This document shows, piece after piece, positions 47,286 through 60,270 of a stretch of DNA of 64,000 nt; position 1 is the stretch's first letter, and every line of letters begins with the position of its first letter. The DNA comes from Crocodylus rhombifer. Its lineage: Eukaryota; Chordata; Crocodylia; Crocodylidae. A program made the position numbers and the translations under genes. The notes beneath the pieces are model-generated. The model saw only the letters and a list, made by a program, of their open reading frames with translations. It had not been told where the DNA came from and made no database searches. The DNA is taken from NCBI GenBank assembly GCA_038503035.1, contig JAVSML010001161.1, positions 110,278-174,277 of the forward strand. Reading direction: 5' to 3'.

Positions 47286-49071
47286 AGCTATTTTTTTTTA
47301 TTGTCAATGAGAAAAATGGCATAATTACTGCTTATTTCTCATCTCACAATTTATCTCAAATACAGTCTCTTCTACACCTTCACAGTTGGGAATAATAGAA
47401 ATCTGAGTGTGGGAAGTAATTACTGTAGTACTTTCGTGTGGATTTACTAAATTCACTTAATGATTTTTTTTATGCTTTTTAAAAAGAGTTTGGTTGACAG
47501 CATAGGAATCTGAAGTCCTGTGTTTGCCCACACAACAATTCCCCGGGGTGGGAAGAGAAGTGTGAGCATTCTCATTCCTCTTACTGGCGTGCTCATTTGG
47601 AAGCTTAATTATTCAGTTCTTAATTTTAATTTGCCACTGCCTCCAACCACGTAAATCTCATGCAGTTGCTCAGTGTGAATGTCTGTGTCCCACTTGTCTT
47701 AATACTTCTTGAATAATGGGAAATTGTTCCTTTTGACAAATGCAACAGCAAAATCAGATTAATAGGTTGATTTGAGTTTCTTTCACTCCCTTTCTCTCCA
47801 TTCAAGAAGATCAGGCTGAATGTACATGTGAGGTCATCAGGAGCATATCAGTAGATAAGTTCCCTTTGTTTTGCTATTTCTTTTCTTTTTTTTTTTTTTT
47901 TGGCTATAGGAGCCGATGACAGATATTTGAATTACTAACATTTCTTATGAGTTCTGTATTGCCATTTTTAAAATAAATAATTAACTTTTAAACTGGTTTA
48001 GGTGCAAAGCTCTGAAGTTTATTTTTATTCAGAAAAGAGATTTCTGACATTTAGCAAACGAGCTTCCTTCCTCTCCCCCTGCCTCCTCCCCCCCTGCAAT
48101 TCTGGCAAACCCTGACTTTGACAGTTTGTCCAAAAAAATCTCTTCCCTGTGTTTAGGTATAAAAATTTTGCAAAACTGTGTGAAAATATCTGTGCCTATA
48201 GAAGGATTAAGAGGATCTCACAGTGCTAATATATAGCATTTGCATGATCGTTTGTACAGGCCTTTCTTTTAGACGAGCATTGTCATTGTATCACTAACTC
48301 AAATCTTGCCCTACTTTTGCCTGGTCGGTACAGTGGTATGTATATAAAAAATGTGTGTAACCTACATAAACCTAACTGAAGCACTATAATGATACCTTTA
48401 AGACGCTTAGAAATTGTAACGGCATGCCGTGATAGATTGCAAGTCTGGTGCTATTATGCCAAAATTGGTTCCTCACCCCAAAAAGTCTTCCTTCAAAACC
48501 ATTGTCCAGTTCCTACTCAGAAAAATACTTCTTCAGTTTGACAGTCATCTTTAGATTGGTCTTTTGTGTTGTCACCTTACTGTTCTCTAAAATACTGATC
48601 TCTAAAATACTCTTTCTTGCTAAGGGTTTCTGCTTTTACGTTGTAAGTGTAAGAGAAAGCTAACAATTTCTGCAGAATATGGTTAAAATGCTTGTGGATT
48701 TTTCCATTATGAACAACATATGGTAATTCCTACATATGGTAGAAAATGCCTCCAAACCTGCCAGATATGGTGACTGAGATCCTCTCTCAGATTCAAATGT
48801 TCACTGAGTATTATATATGCAAGTGCGTGTCTCTAACCTTTAGTTGTTTTCCCACAACTAAAGACAGCAGGTCTGAGTCACTGTTTCTCTCGATGTTCCT
48901 TTCACGTTTTTGCTTGTGTACTTAAGAGAACTTTTAAGTGGTGCTAGGTCCTAAGAGTACTTGGTAAGCAGGTACCTGGGATCCATGAGAGTCTTGTCAT
49001 AACAGAAAATTTGGGGGTCATCTGATCTGTGAAAACGAGAGAACACAGGAGGAGGAGGAAGAAGAATGTAG
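47286..49071. other. intergenic stretch
   Basis: No gene or clear repeat end is recognised. A run of T is at 47887-47901. Confidence 0.5.
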
Positions 49072-49079
49072 CTCTAAGC

Positions 49080-49471
49080 CAGTGGTAGATCTCGCAGCCT
49101 TCTGCAGTCGATCCGAGGCTGGGGTGGGCAGCTGAGTCCTTGCATGTATGCACATATGTACCCCAACCCAACAGGTCAGTCCATGGGGGAGGGAAGGGGC
49201 CGGGCTCGATTGAGGCTGCTGGGGTGAGGGGAAGTGCCACAGAGGCAGGAGCAGGGGTAAGTTGACTGGGGCCCTGGCTGGGAAGGTGTACCCCCAAATA
49301 ATTTTTTCTGCCTCTGCCTCAATCTACCCCCCCCCCCCCCCCACCTTCCCTTCCCACACGCTTACCTGCTGGGCAGGGCGGAGAGGAGGGGTGGCAGCAG
49401 CACACGGTAGATATTGGGTTGCTTTTAAATGCCAAAGGTGATCTCGTACTTGAAAAGGTTGGAGACCAGTG
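49080..49471. mobile_element. hAT-like element with perfect 8-bp TSD (392 bp)
   Basis: The element runs from CAGTGGTAGATCTCG to GGTTGGAGACCAGTG and is flanked on both sides by ctctaagc (49072-49079 and 49472-49479). A 16-base C run lies at 49327-49342. No transposase. Confidence 0.88.
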
Positions 49472-49479
49472 CTCTAAGC

Positions 49480-52400
49480 CTTCTGCTCACCTGCAGATCC
49501 TGGACTGCTGAGATAAGTGGAGAGTATTGTAACAACCCGGCTTGTAAGTTATGAGAACCATCTGAGCCCTGCCTGCAGTATCCAACGTGCTCTGTCCTGG
49601 CACCCACACCTGTTAGGGTTTGTGAGGGACAGTCTTCTAGTTCTCCTGTGCATGACCCATAGTGCCACTCAGTTCATTTTATGTGGGACAAAGTGGTGGG
49701 AGGGATGAGGATCTTGCCTTTATTTCCAGATTTCACAAAAATATTAATGAAGTGCTCATTGACTCTGTGGCAAGGACTCCTGGTAGAAGATGGCTCAGCC
49801 CATTGAGACCACATCTAACTTATTTGCTTTTAGTATTATTGAAAAGGAAACAACTTAGTCCTTGTTCACCCCAAATACTTTGGATCTCAAATTCTGTCGC
49901 ATCTAAGAGTTGCTGAGAATATGGGTGATATATAATGTCTTCAGGTGTGATGTGTTTTCCTTTTTCTTCTGTGGTGAAGAACGAGTTCAGATGCATGTGG
50001 TCTGCTCAACTCAGCAGATTGAACTCATATTTGGTAGCTAAAGTTCCAGTTATTTTAGGGTTTTGTGTCTGTGGAGAGCCAATGTAAGTCTCCCTGACAT
50101 AATGAACTATTTTAAGATGTCCTCTCTAGATCTGACTCTAGATGTAAAGCTTCATGTCTTTTTTGAGACTGAACTACAGTAGTGATAGGTATGACAGCAT
50201 CTTTCAGTGAGCTGCTAGTCTTGACCTCCTAGCATACTTTTGGTGTGGCTTTGTAGTTGCCCTGCCAAATGTCTGAGCTGTTTGCTTTTTACTGCTCTCA
50301 TTTTTGTAAAACTGGTTCTTCATGAAAGAATTGTCATTTCTTTAAGCTAAATTTCTTTGTTTCCCCCATAAATGTAGAGAGAATTCTACCTTGTATCCAA
50401 AGCTTCAAAATTCTTCTATGCAGATTACATTTCCTGAATGGCTGTGGAGCACTTGAGAAGTCTCTTCAGATTAGAGACACAAACCTGAGCAGCAGCTGAT
50501 GCCGTTTGGCAAGGTGAAAATGGAAAGCCTGCTTCTCAAGTCCCAAATTAAATAAATCCTACAATTTTGGAAGTTTAAAAAGCAAGAGAAAAAGAGAGCT
50601 CCCAAAGAGCTTGCTTCATATTGGCTCTAGCTTGATATCCACAACTTGGCCTTGAGAGAGAGAGGTGAAGGATTAGAAGTGAATTTTGCAAGATGTATTT
50701 TTCCCTGGCAAGTCAAGGCTTAAAAAACAGGCTAACTGAATGCCTATGTGGAAAGTTATCTTTGGCATGATCATAATTGTATTGGGATTTCTTGTTAGTG
50801 ATACTAGACCAGAGGAGAAGATCAGGTTCTGCAATATGGGCCCTCACCAGTGCTGATCTTGTGGGAGAGGTCTGGGAAGGGAGAAGTGCACTGTTAAGAT
50901 CTTATTGCTTAATTATACAAAGATCTATGACTACAGTTAGGGTCAGCCTTAAGACTGCCCTCAAATCCACGTGTGCCCTCTATGCCAAAACGCCCATAAC
51001 TTAAGTGTCTGAGGTCAACCTTCTCCTGTGTGCGCTCTACAATGCCCAGGTGAGTTCCCAACACGTAGGCTGTAAGCATGGAGGTTCACTGGCTGCCGTC
51101 CCAGTACTCCTGACCCTTGCACCGTCTGCATTCCACACTGTCTGTACTACTCATAGTTAAAGCCAAGTACAGGAGGATAAAGCAGAAGAGCTCTGCTTCA
51201 GGAACATGAAGAAACATGGAGATGGTCTCGGTGACGCCCTTATAAGATGCACTGTACTTGGGGAAGGGCAGCTTGTAGTTTGGGCTGACTAAGAATAACC
51301 TTGAACGTTGCCCCTAAATCATTCTTTGGCTTGTCTTCAGGAGTTGCCCAGGTAGCCATGAAGAGTCCTTCTCAAAGCCTGGGCAGAAGCTCAGTACTCT
51401 GGATAGCATTCCTTCTCAAAGCAGGTGGAAACCCATGTTCGAGGAGGAGAGCTCAGCTGCTTGCCCAGCCTATGCTGGCTGCTACAGCAGCTTGAACAAA
51501 CTGCCTCTCTCTCTGCTCAAGGATACTTTGGGGACAGCAGGTGCTATATGAAACTCACACTCTGATTGTATTTTGGGTTGCAAACCATTTTTGTTAGCTG
51601 TTTTACTTCTGTTGGCTGGGGTTTATTTACAGCATACAGTTGCTTCTTTCTGCTTTGGTGTGGCAGTTACTAGGAATGAAGTGTTTGCATTTCAGGAACT
51701 GTATTTGACATTGGCAGTGTAGACATAGAAACTAGATGTTAAAATAAATGCTTGGCTGTATTGCAGGGAATATACAGCGATGTTAACATATTCTTTCATG
51801 TCAAAACATTTTTGTCGCATTCCATTCAGCCTTTTGCCAAAAGTCTTTTTTTTTCCCCCCATCTTTCTTAGCTAGACAAATGTTGATTTCAAGCAGGGAA
51901 ACTAGCAACAAAAATAAGCCTTGTAACAACAAACTTTTGTTAGCTGCAGCGACTGTACACTTCCATCAAATTCCATGTGCTAGCACGGTGATTTTCTAAT
52001 GTATTCCCAAGAGCAAAAGAGAAACATAGCTGCTAGCTTGAAGTGGCAACAAAGACGGAACTGGCAGTCTATGACTATAAAGAATCTTTCTAGTTTTAGC
52101 TACGGATATAATGCTGTTAAAAAAAATGTTTCTAATTCAACCTTTGCAAAAAGGATAATTAAAAATGACATTATTCAGATGTGCCTGGTGTACTTCTCCA
52201 GTCTCTGAATGACAAAACTGATTCTTGGTTTAAGGACAGCATCAAACTCATAATGGTTGCAGTTCTGATTCTTGTTTCTCTGTTTGTAAATCTGAAATTG
52301 AAACCTGTTACTTTTACCAAATATTCTCTCTTCCAACTTCTGATTTGTTACTGTGAGATTGTCTAGCAATCAGGAACTGAATTTAAAGAACATTTAAATG

Positions 52401-53984
52401 TTTGCTTGGGAAGAGGGAAAATGAACAGGTTACTGGTAAAAGCAAATGCTTCATAAATGCATCTAGGTTGAGAATTAAATGCCTGGTTAGCCTTTCTTTC
52501 CTATGACTTCAGTCATGTAAAAAATAGTATTTCCTTTAAAGATACACTGATGATACAAACCACTTCAGCTTTCACTAGTGACACTCCAGAGATCTTTTAA
52601 TATGGCTGTATTTTTAATAAGGCCTGTGTAAGATATTAGACGGACTATTCTGCTTGTCCTGTTACACAGCTAGTAGATGGAGAGGCGACAGCAGGTTTTT
52701 GCTTGCTTTTACACACTACCAAGAATATGCCCCAACTTATGACATTGAGGGAAAAGCAAGGGGTGAGAACAATTAACTTTCCAAGCTCTGTCAGTCTTTG
52801 GCCTCAATATTGACTGGCACTGACACAAACTAGCTCTAGTTCTCTGGGAAACTGAGTAAGACTGCTTACTCAGTTCATGTAAACCACTGTGGGAGATTAG
52901 TTCATGGCTCAGCTACTAATGTCAATCTACTAATCACATGTTGTTCTGTGAAGATGAGACCATTTTGGTTGTAAACCTGTCCTGTGGTTGGGAGAGATTC
53001 TTGCATCTAGCAGAAGGCTAGTAATGGGGGCCCATTAAACTTTGATCTTCCATTTAAATGGCAAGGAGCTGGCTGCCAACCAGGGAAATTCACTCTCCTA
53101 GGTGTCTGGTAAACCAGCAGTGGAGACTATTTGCCTGATGGGTTTGGAAGCCTATAAAAGAATAGTTTTCACCAGGCATTTTGAAAACTAAAAAAAAACT
53201 ACAGAGCAATGTTGTTGTGGAAGAGGAGAAAAGAAATCCTGGCGTCTGTAGAAGACAATGGCTAAGACCCAAAGATTACTCAGGAGTGATGAGGACTGAA
53301 GAAGGGAAATGCATGCAAGTATTTCATCATTTTAGCTAGATTGATGTTGAACTGTATGCCTTGTCTGAGTAAAGTGCATTTGTTTTTGTAAAATCCTGCT
53401 TTAATTGTTGTGGATCCCTGAAGGGTAAAATAAGCCAGAGGGCCTAATAGGGCAGAGCTCTTGGAAGGAGTGTAGTTAAGTTATGTACCTCTTCTTGGGC
53501 CCTTTGTCATCACTGGTGAAGCTCAGGGCAGCTGGATTATATAACTTCCCATTAGTATGCCCGAGAGGCCCTAGTGAAAGATGGTACTGAGGCTGGTTCA
53601 GTTCCTGAAGAGCTCAAAAGTAGATGCACCCAACTTGTAGGTCCAAACATGGCGCTCTGTTGATCATCCAGCATGGAGAGCTTGACTTGCAACAAAGGCA
53701 GACATAAGTAGCATGCCAAATGGTGATCATTTTGCAGTTTGGATTAAGTTTCACTGGTAACCAAACCTTGCAGTCACTAAATTGCCCAAGATTTATCATT
53801 TTGAATCCTTAATTTGAAAGGTTTCTGTTCTAAGATCATGCAACCCCGCAGTGTACAGAACTCCTTGGTGTACAGAAAATAGATTCATACTTTAGAGTTG
53901 TACTGACTTGTGCAGAATCTCATTTTGATTTTTAACCGTGAACTGTGTATCCTGACAAAGTGGTACTAAGTAAGTACTGCAGTT
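49480..53984. other. gene-poor intergenic stretch
   Basis: I recognise no gene here. The part at about 50780-51530 is somewhat richer in GC and in short open frames, but I cannot match it to a gene, a processed pseudogene or a known repeat. Confidence 0.5.
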
Positions 53985-54085
53985 CACAGAAGGGTAAACT
54001 GAGGTACAGATCTTTTGGCTTACACAAACTTGCATTACTTGTACAGTAAAAGGACAACACAGGAGTCCTAATTCCTAAGTCTTTA
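53985..54085 (-). repeat. MIR-like SINE fragment
   Basis: TTCACAGAAGGGTAAACTGA and GGTACAGATC, followed by a CTTGCATTACTTGTACAG block, resemble the reverse-oriented MIR core (CAGATGAGGAAACTGAGGCACAGAG...ACTTGCCCAAGGTCAC...). Old and diverged. Confidence 0.45.
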
Positions 54086-55079
54086 ATGATATACACAGAA
54101 CAGTCCTCCCACAAATCTCTTATTGGATATGTTTTCTTAAATTTTACTTTTTATTAATTGTTTAACTGAACAGTGCTTTCGTGTTTATAACAACTCCTTC
54201 CATTCAGAGACCTCAAACCGTTTTCAAACACTGGGTTATGTTTTGTTAGACCCCTGTGATGTCAGCGTCTCAAGTCAGGCGTATTATCCACCAACCTAGA
54301 TGTGTGAAAACACAGTCACAGAGGACTCGTATGACCTGTGTGACAAATTGTTGTCAATGCTGGTAATGGATTGTGCAGTTCCTTAATTCAGTCATCATAT
54401 CTAGTCACTAGCTGTGCTATTCCTTCACACCATAACTATATTTCTTCATCACATTAACTTTATAAACAAATGCAGGAACATTTATTTAGTAGTTTTGTAT
54501 GTGGTGATTCTGAAACAGGCTTGTTTCTTGAACAGGTGTTCATTTTGGAAGGCTCAACAGTACAAATTGCTCAATTTCCTGCTGTTTGGAAGGGCTTAGT
54601 TATGTGCTACTTTTGTGCTCAACCTCGCAGACATTCTCTGAGTGGCAGCATGTTAATTAAATAAGCAGTTTTCTTGCTGGTGAGCATTGTAATATTACAA
54701 GAGAGGCCCACTCGAATGTGAAGGCTACCCAGGGAAGCCCTGAGGAGTTATTTAAATATAGAGAACAATATACAGTGCCCTACAAAAGCAAAGCACAATT
54801 GTGTGAATATATACTGTATATAGAGCTGTAAAATGGCTGTGTATCTCTCTGGATAGAGGAGAGTTTAATTGTTGTGGGCTCAGAAGTCCAAGAGCAACAG
54901 AGTGAACACTTAGTTAAGAAAAGAGTTAACTGTGTTTTTTTTTAAATTAGACGTCAAGGCTTACAAAAAGGTGTGTGCTTATGCATTCCTGTAAGTCCTT
55001 CAACAGAGTATGAGAAGCATCTAAACAGGCTTTCACACATACTGTACTTCTGCCCTGGCTTTAAGAGAGAACTACCTGC
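54086..55079. other. intergenic stretch
   Basis: Nothing recognised beyond AT-rich sequence. Confidence 0.5.
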
Positions 55080-55330
55080 TTGTAAAATGAGTGCTCTACA
55101 TGAGCAATGTCCTATCAGCCCAGATTATTGGTCCATCCAGTCCCAGATCTGGTATCTGCTGCCAGCCAGTATGAAGTCCTTCATAGGAAGGTACAATGGC
55201 ATTGTGGACAATTAATCTGACCATAGTGAAGCATTTTCTTCCTAAATTCTTCAGTTTGTTGGTCTCTTATGACCTGAATCATGAGGGTCTAAATCATTAA
55301 CACTCTTTCAATTTATCTCATAAAACTCTG
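55080..55330 (-). mobile_element. CR1-type 3' end fragment (minus)
   Basis: ATTATTGGTCCATCCAGTCC is the reverse complement of the CTAGATGGACCATTGGTCTG landmark seen at 34450. It is followed by CCAGCCAGTATGAAGTCC, GACAATTAATCTGACCATAG and CCTGAATCATGAGGGTCTAA, all landmarks of a CR1 3' UTR in sauropsids. Confidence 0.65.
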
Positions 55331-55729
55331 GATGGTCTCATTACCCCAAGAATGGCTTCAGGGATCTTGAACCCACTGACTGTTTCCAGACGAGCAGGAA
55401 CGTGTTGTTCCCCAGGACAAGTAGCATCTATTTGTCTCTGGAGAACGGCCATGCCATCCACACGCTGGTGCACAGCAGGTTACGCCAGGTGGAGTAGGGG
55501 AGGCTGGGACCAGCAACTGTGCTGGCCCCAGACACTTTACCTGAGGATGTTGGGGAGCTGCAGCAGGGAGCCTGGCTGGCAGCTGGAGCATGGCTTTGGC
55601 CAGTCAGGCTCTGGTTTTGGGCAGCTCATGCTGCCGCCATGTGTGCCCTTCCACTCCCACCCCTCCCCACTGCTTTTTTTAGTGTGGGGTTTTTTTACCC
55701 CAGGATTTCCCAGGGTCAGTCCTCTAGTT

Positions 55730-55903
55730 CAGTGGTCCCCAAACTTTTTTGATTGTGCACCCCTATCAGTAAAAAATTTTTGAGCGCACACCTCTAATAT
55801 ATGTATATTTATATAGATAGAAGTTCTAATATTTTCTTCCTGCACCCCAATGGATTGTCTTGCACACCCCTGGGGTGCGTGCACCCCACTTTGGAGACCA
55901 CTG
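55730..55903. mobile_element. hAT-like MITE (174 bp)
   Basis: CAGTGGTCCCCAAACTTTTT on the left and TTTGGAGACCACTG on the right are inverted ends. The flanking ctctagtt (55722-55729) and ctctattt (55904-55911) agree at seven of eight bases, an eroded hAT duplication. Confidence 0.88.
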
Positions 55904-56780
55904 CTCTATTTAAAGACTAGCTTCTTGTCCCATTCTCAAGCCTTTGACTTATCCAGGTATCTCCATATTTACTATAGGGAAAAAATTAGTTTTGTGCTCA
56001 AGTTAAATTGCCAATCCATGGGCAAAATCAGAGGCATGATGCACAATTAACATATATGCCCTACCTAGATTTGGAATGTGCCATGGAATAGTGCATGCCT
56101 CCTTTTAAGTCTGCAGTTCTAGCCAAAACATTAGGATATCGATTACTGCTCTCACATGAAAAGCTTGTGCCCCTGGGGTTAATGCACAGATCCACTACAC
56201 CATACAATATTAATAAATAGTTTGGCATTAAAATGGCATGCAGAGGGCATCCCTCAGACCTTTTTGTTGGAGAAAGACATTTGGTCCTCTTGCTACTAGA
56301 GACCAAAAATAATCCTGCTACTACATGCGATGCTTATGTGTGGGGAAAAGCAGAGATAGTAAATGAATTCATAAGACACTGCTTTTGAGTGCGCACAGCA
56401 AAAGCTATGGCACAGATGCTGTTAAACTTATCATATCTGTGTCATGTCTAAGTTGCTGACCACCCCATGACTGATTTCAAAAGCATAGTACAATAAATGA
56501 GTCTGCACAACAGCTACCTCCTCAGGGAAGACTGATCAAGTCACCCTCACCGTTCACCTGTTGACTGCAAGACAAGACTCTTAGTGAGTCTATCTGGAAT
56601 ACATGGCTATATTTTTACGGAGTTTTCAGTTGATTTTTGTAAGGTGGGAGGAATTCTTCCCCTTCTCTCACTCAAATTCCAATTTCAATGCAATTTCAGT
56701 GCAGTTAGGGTGCTCCTCTATCAATCTTTTCAAGAACCAAAGGTGAGTTACAATTCAGTAAGGAACAAAAGCTAGAACAC
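55904..56780. other. intergenic stretch
   Basis: Nothing recognised. Confidence 0.5.
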
Positions 56781-56783
56781 ATT

Positions 56784-56993
56784 GGGTGTGTCTACATGTA
56801 CACTTTAATGAATAGTAGACTATTTTACTGCATATTAGCATAATGTCACTTTTTTACATGATGCTTTATTGTGTAGTAAAATAGTCTACTGCACATTAAG
56901 CATCACTAATAAAGTGTGCAAATGCACTGCTAGACATTCGTGTAGCCTAATGTGCGTTAGAAAAAGTACATTAATGCACGTGTAGACATGCCC
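56784..56993. mobile_element. palindromic MITE (210 bp) with ATT flanks
   Basis: The left tip GGGTGTGTCTACATGTACAC pairs with the right tip, which reads GGGCATGTCTACACGTGCAT on the other strand. TAGTAGACTATTTTACTGCA and its inverse GTAAAATAGTCTACTGCACA pair inside, so the whole element can fold. It is flanked by att on both sides (56781-56783, 56994-56996), a possible 3-bp target as in PIF/Harbinger elements. Confidence 0.83.
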
Positions 56994-58124
56994 ATTGTGA
57001 TTGAATTGTGATAGCTGAACCTGATATGATGCTGTATCTTCCAAGTATCTCCCACAGAGGTCATCGGTAGGAGTGGGGCTAGCTTACCTTTCGTTGGGTT
57101 AGAGATGGTGTGGCACTAAACTCCCTGACCCAAACTTGAGTATAGTTTGTCTCTAAATTCATACTTGCCAGTTGGGCATGTTTGTACCTAGAAGTGATGT
57201 GCAGTCTAAGGGTCCTGTAACTGGAGTGATTCTTCTAGTGATGGGAGAAAATATAAGAATATTCTCCTATGAAGTGATGCAGTAAGAGCCACATTTAGCT
57301 ATGATTCAATGAGTATTGCTGTAAAAAATCACTTTATAATTCCAGCAATAGATAAGGAGTTACTTATCCATGCAAGAGAGACAACTTCTCAGTTCATTTA
57401 TCAAAGTGCTTGCAATTCAAGGCAGATCATGCACTAATAATGTTGAGCAAAGAAAGAGCATTTGTACTCTGCATGTTAGATACTTTAGATACGATCGATG
57501 TTATGTGGGCTAGGACTTACCTCAGTCAATACTTCTGCACTGAAGTTCCTGAGGAAGGTGATTGCTGTGGCAGGATTTTAGAGGCAGCCTTATTCAAAGT
57601 TAAAAGGGTCATTTTATGTAAAGGGTGTATCAGGTTAACCACTGCACTTCAAGCCTTGTTGCCCCTTTTGAATTAATGTTTTTTAAGACACCATGAATTC
57701 CTTGAGGTAAATCCATACTTGCTGTACTGCATTCAGAACAAGGGAATCATGAAATCAGAGGAGTTATCTCAGAGATTCAATTGGGCCCGGAGCTTAGTTT
57801 GTTATAGACAATTGAATTCATTTCACCGAGAAGCTGAGGACTCCTTTTTGCAAGGTCTAGAAAATTATCTCTGGATATTTATTTAATCTGCACTTGGAGG
57901 GACTAGTCCTGGAAGAGTGGCCTACTCAGCATAGTAAAACACCAGCATAGTTGGTGTTTGGTCCTTTGGTATTATCATCTTACATCATACATAAATATTC
58001 TGATTGACTGTTTTTATTGTCTTCATTTAAGTGTATTTTGTGCATAGATAGAGACTTGTCCTCCAAATGCCATTATTTTTATCATCTATTTCCACAAATA
58101 CAATGTTATGTGGATTGAGGAGGT
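56994..58124. other. intergenic stretch
   Basis: Nothing recognised. Confidence 0.5.
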
Positions 58125-58460
58125 AACCTGATCTTGTTGGCTGGAGCACTGAACTCAGTCTGGAGACCTGGGTTCTTTTTCTAGTCCTGCTGCTGTCCTG
58201 TCTTTTGACCCAAAAATTCTGGGTCACTTGTGTCTGCTAAGTTTGCATTTTAAATTATGAAGTTTTCGTGCATACAAGCAAGAGCACTCAAATAGAAAAC
58301 AAAGTGTTTACCCTTAAACAGCCATTCAAAGTGGCTTTCTGAGCTTGTTGAGCAGGTACTGTGACCTTTTCTCCTTCACCCTCTGTATTGTATTGAGCTC
58401 TGGAGGACAAGGACTGGATTTCATCATGTCTGTAAAGCACCTAAAACAAGGACGTGCAGA
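58125..58460 (+). repeat. MIR SINE
   Basis: GGCTGGAGCACTGAACTC, then GGAGACCTGGGTTCTTTTTC and TTGACCCAAAAATTCTGGGT-CACTTG follow the MIR head and core in order. A tail with GAGCTCTGGAGGACAAGGAC and CTGTAAAGCACCTAAAAC (58396-58449) is like the long tails of reptilian MIR copies. Ancient amniote SINE, plus orientation. Confidence 0.7.
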
Positions 58461-59146
58461 TTGTGGTCAGACACTCGAGCTATTCCAGCATATAAATAGT
58501 AAGTCATAGGTTCTCACTCTGGACGTTTCATGGGAAGGCCTGAAACTGCTGTGGTTGCACGCAGCTGGGAGAACCACACACACAACAAAACTGAGTTCTC
58601 GCAAGAACCTGAACTTAATAAAATAGGATGACTTTTTCAATGTCCAAGGATAATTTCCTCTTGTATGTTGAATTAATTTTGTCTTTATTTTGTATTTCCA
58701 TGTCTATGTTGATGTATATTAATCACAGCCATTTAGATAATGGAAGACAAAGGCGAAGCAAAACTGGAGGCCTTTTTGTGTATGCTATTATTTTATCAGA
58801 CGCTCATTCTAACCGTGCTGTTTTGCTGGATGTTTCTAAAACTACAGTCTGCCGTCCTACATTATCAGTGCTGTGGGATTCACTTCGAACATGGAGAACA
58901 GCTCGGCTACCCCACCTAATTGCTATTAGCCTGTCTGCACTGCAAACAAGATTTGTATTACAATCAGACTGTATTTTGAGAAAAACCCAAACAAGCAGCT
59001 GTATCAAAATAAATGTTTTGTAAGCTTAACTTAATCCTTTCTAAATCTGTATTAAATGCCAACTTAAACTCAAGCCTACCTATTTTTATTTCCACTCTAG
59101 TCTTATTCATTATTTGTTGTTAAATTAGAAAAGAGTCTCTTCTAGG
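58461..59146. other. intergenic stretch with an unmatched 131-codon open frame
   Basis: A plus-strand frame at 58628-59023 encodes 131 residues. I recognise no domain, no splice context and no repeat, and I consider it a chance frame. Confidence 0.4.
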
Positions 59147-59922
59147 CTAGGGAAAGACATTCAAAAAAGCCAGAGCCTGAATTGATTCAACCTTTGCAGG
59201 TTAGTCTAACCTGCCTAGGTCAAACCAGTTTGTAACAGGCCAGACATTCTCTCTGGACTGAGGTAATGTAGGCTCATGCCTGTAGTTGCTCAGGTCAGGA
59301 GCTGGAGGGTGCTATAGCATGCCCTTGGCTGCAGGGAAGTGTGCTGGGGGAGTGTGGCCAGTCTTGGCTGAACTGGCCAGGGAGGGGTTTAATCCCCCTC
59401 TTTATCCCAACAAGAACAGACCCAGCTGCCAGTGGACGTAGAGGGGGGAGACTAACTTTCTACCCTGACCCTCTGCCTCAGGGGCCATGGTGCCCCACTG
59501 CTGCAGCAGCAAGGGGGGGAATGCCTGGCAGACCCTTCTTGGATCCCTGCCAGTGGGATAAAGAAGGAGGAATTAAACCCCTCCCTGACCAGACCCCTTC
59601 CACTATTTGTCCCTGCTCTGGCTGGGTACCAGAGGGGTGGGGCCAGCTTGGCTGGGCTGGAGCAGAGAGCCCAGTCCAGAGAGCGTGCCGGGATGCTGGG
59701 GGTGTCTGGTTTAACTTAAACCAGCAAGGGGTGTGGGACAGACATTGCATAAGCCAGTTTGAGCCAAATCAGTTAAGTCTGATACTACATTCGACCAGGT
59801 TTATCTCAAACCAGTTTCAGCCATTTTGAAACTGGTTTATGTGCACTGAATGTCTGTTCTGTTACAGGCTTAAACCAGTTTCTGATCATTTAAACTGGTT
59901 TGTGTGTAATGTCTGTCCCTAG
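59147..59922. mobile_element. hAT-like non-autonomous element (about 776 bp)
   Basis: Inverted tips CTAGGGAAAGACATTC and, on the other strand, CTAGGGACAGACATTAC. Subterminal AACCAGTTTGTAACAGGCC and GTTACAGGCTTAAACCAGTT also pair. No transposase; GC-rich middle. A target duplication is not clear. Confidence 0.75.
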
Positions 59923-60124
59923 CCCTAAGGATAATAAGGTACCATGTAAGGGCACATTTGCTTATCCCCAAGACAAATCAATGTCAAGGTTTTTCAAACT
60001 ACTTCTTTAGTTTACCTGTAGAACTGATTTAGGACATTTTATTTCCACACTCATTTAAATCCATTCCTCTTCCTAAGAGAGTTTCAATTAGAAAAACCAA
60101 AAGTTCCTCATTGTAGAAGATGTA

Positions 60125-60270
60125 GATTGTAGCTGTGTTGGTCTAAGGACATAAGCAGACAAGGTTCTTTGGGTAAATCTGATCTCTTTTATTAGACCAG
60201 CTAAATAGTTGGAAAAAAAAATTCTTAGCAAGCTTTCAGGTTTAAAAGTTCTTCATCAGGCTGAGGAAGC
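60125..60270 (+). repeat. interspersed repeat with TTGGTCTAA / AAGCTTTCAGG landmarks
   Basis: TAGCTGTGTTGGTCTAAGGA, TTTTATTAGACCAGCTAAAT, AGCAAGCTTTCAGG and CTTCATCAGGCTGAGGAAG are landmarks of a repeat that I recall as common in sauropsid genomes. Its first part also occurs, inverted, at 15641-15690. I do not assign a family. Confidence 0.55.

Noticed and set aside
50780..51530. Possible processed pseudogene or LTR because of higher GC and several short frames
   Set aside because: I could not match any protein or LTR landmark (no paired ends, no poly-A tail), so no feature was called.
55352..55783. 143-codon plus-strand frame
   Set aside because: It runs from the CR1-type flank through GC-rich sequence into the hAT MITE at 55730, so it is not a conserved coding unit.
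58628..59023. 131-codon plus-strand open frame
   Set aside because: No recognisable domain, no clear promoter or splice context, and hydrophobic stretch of low complexity. Kept only as a note.
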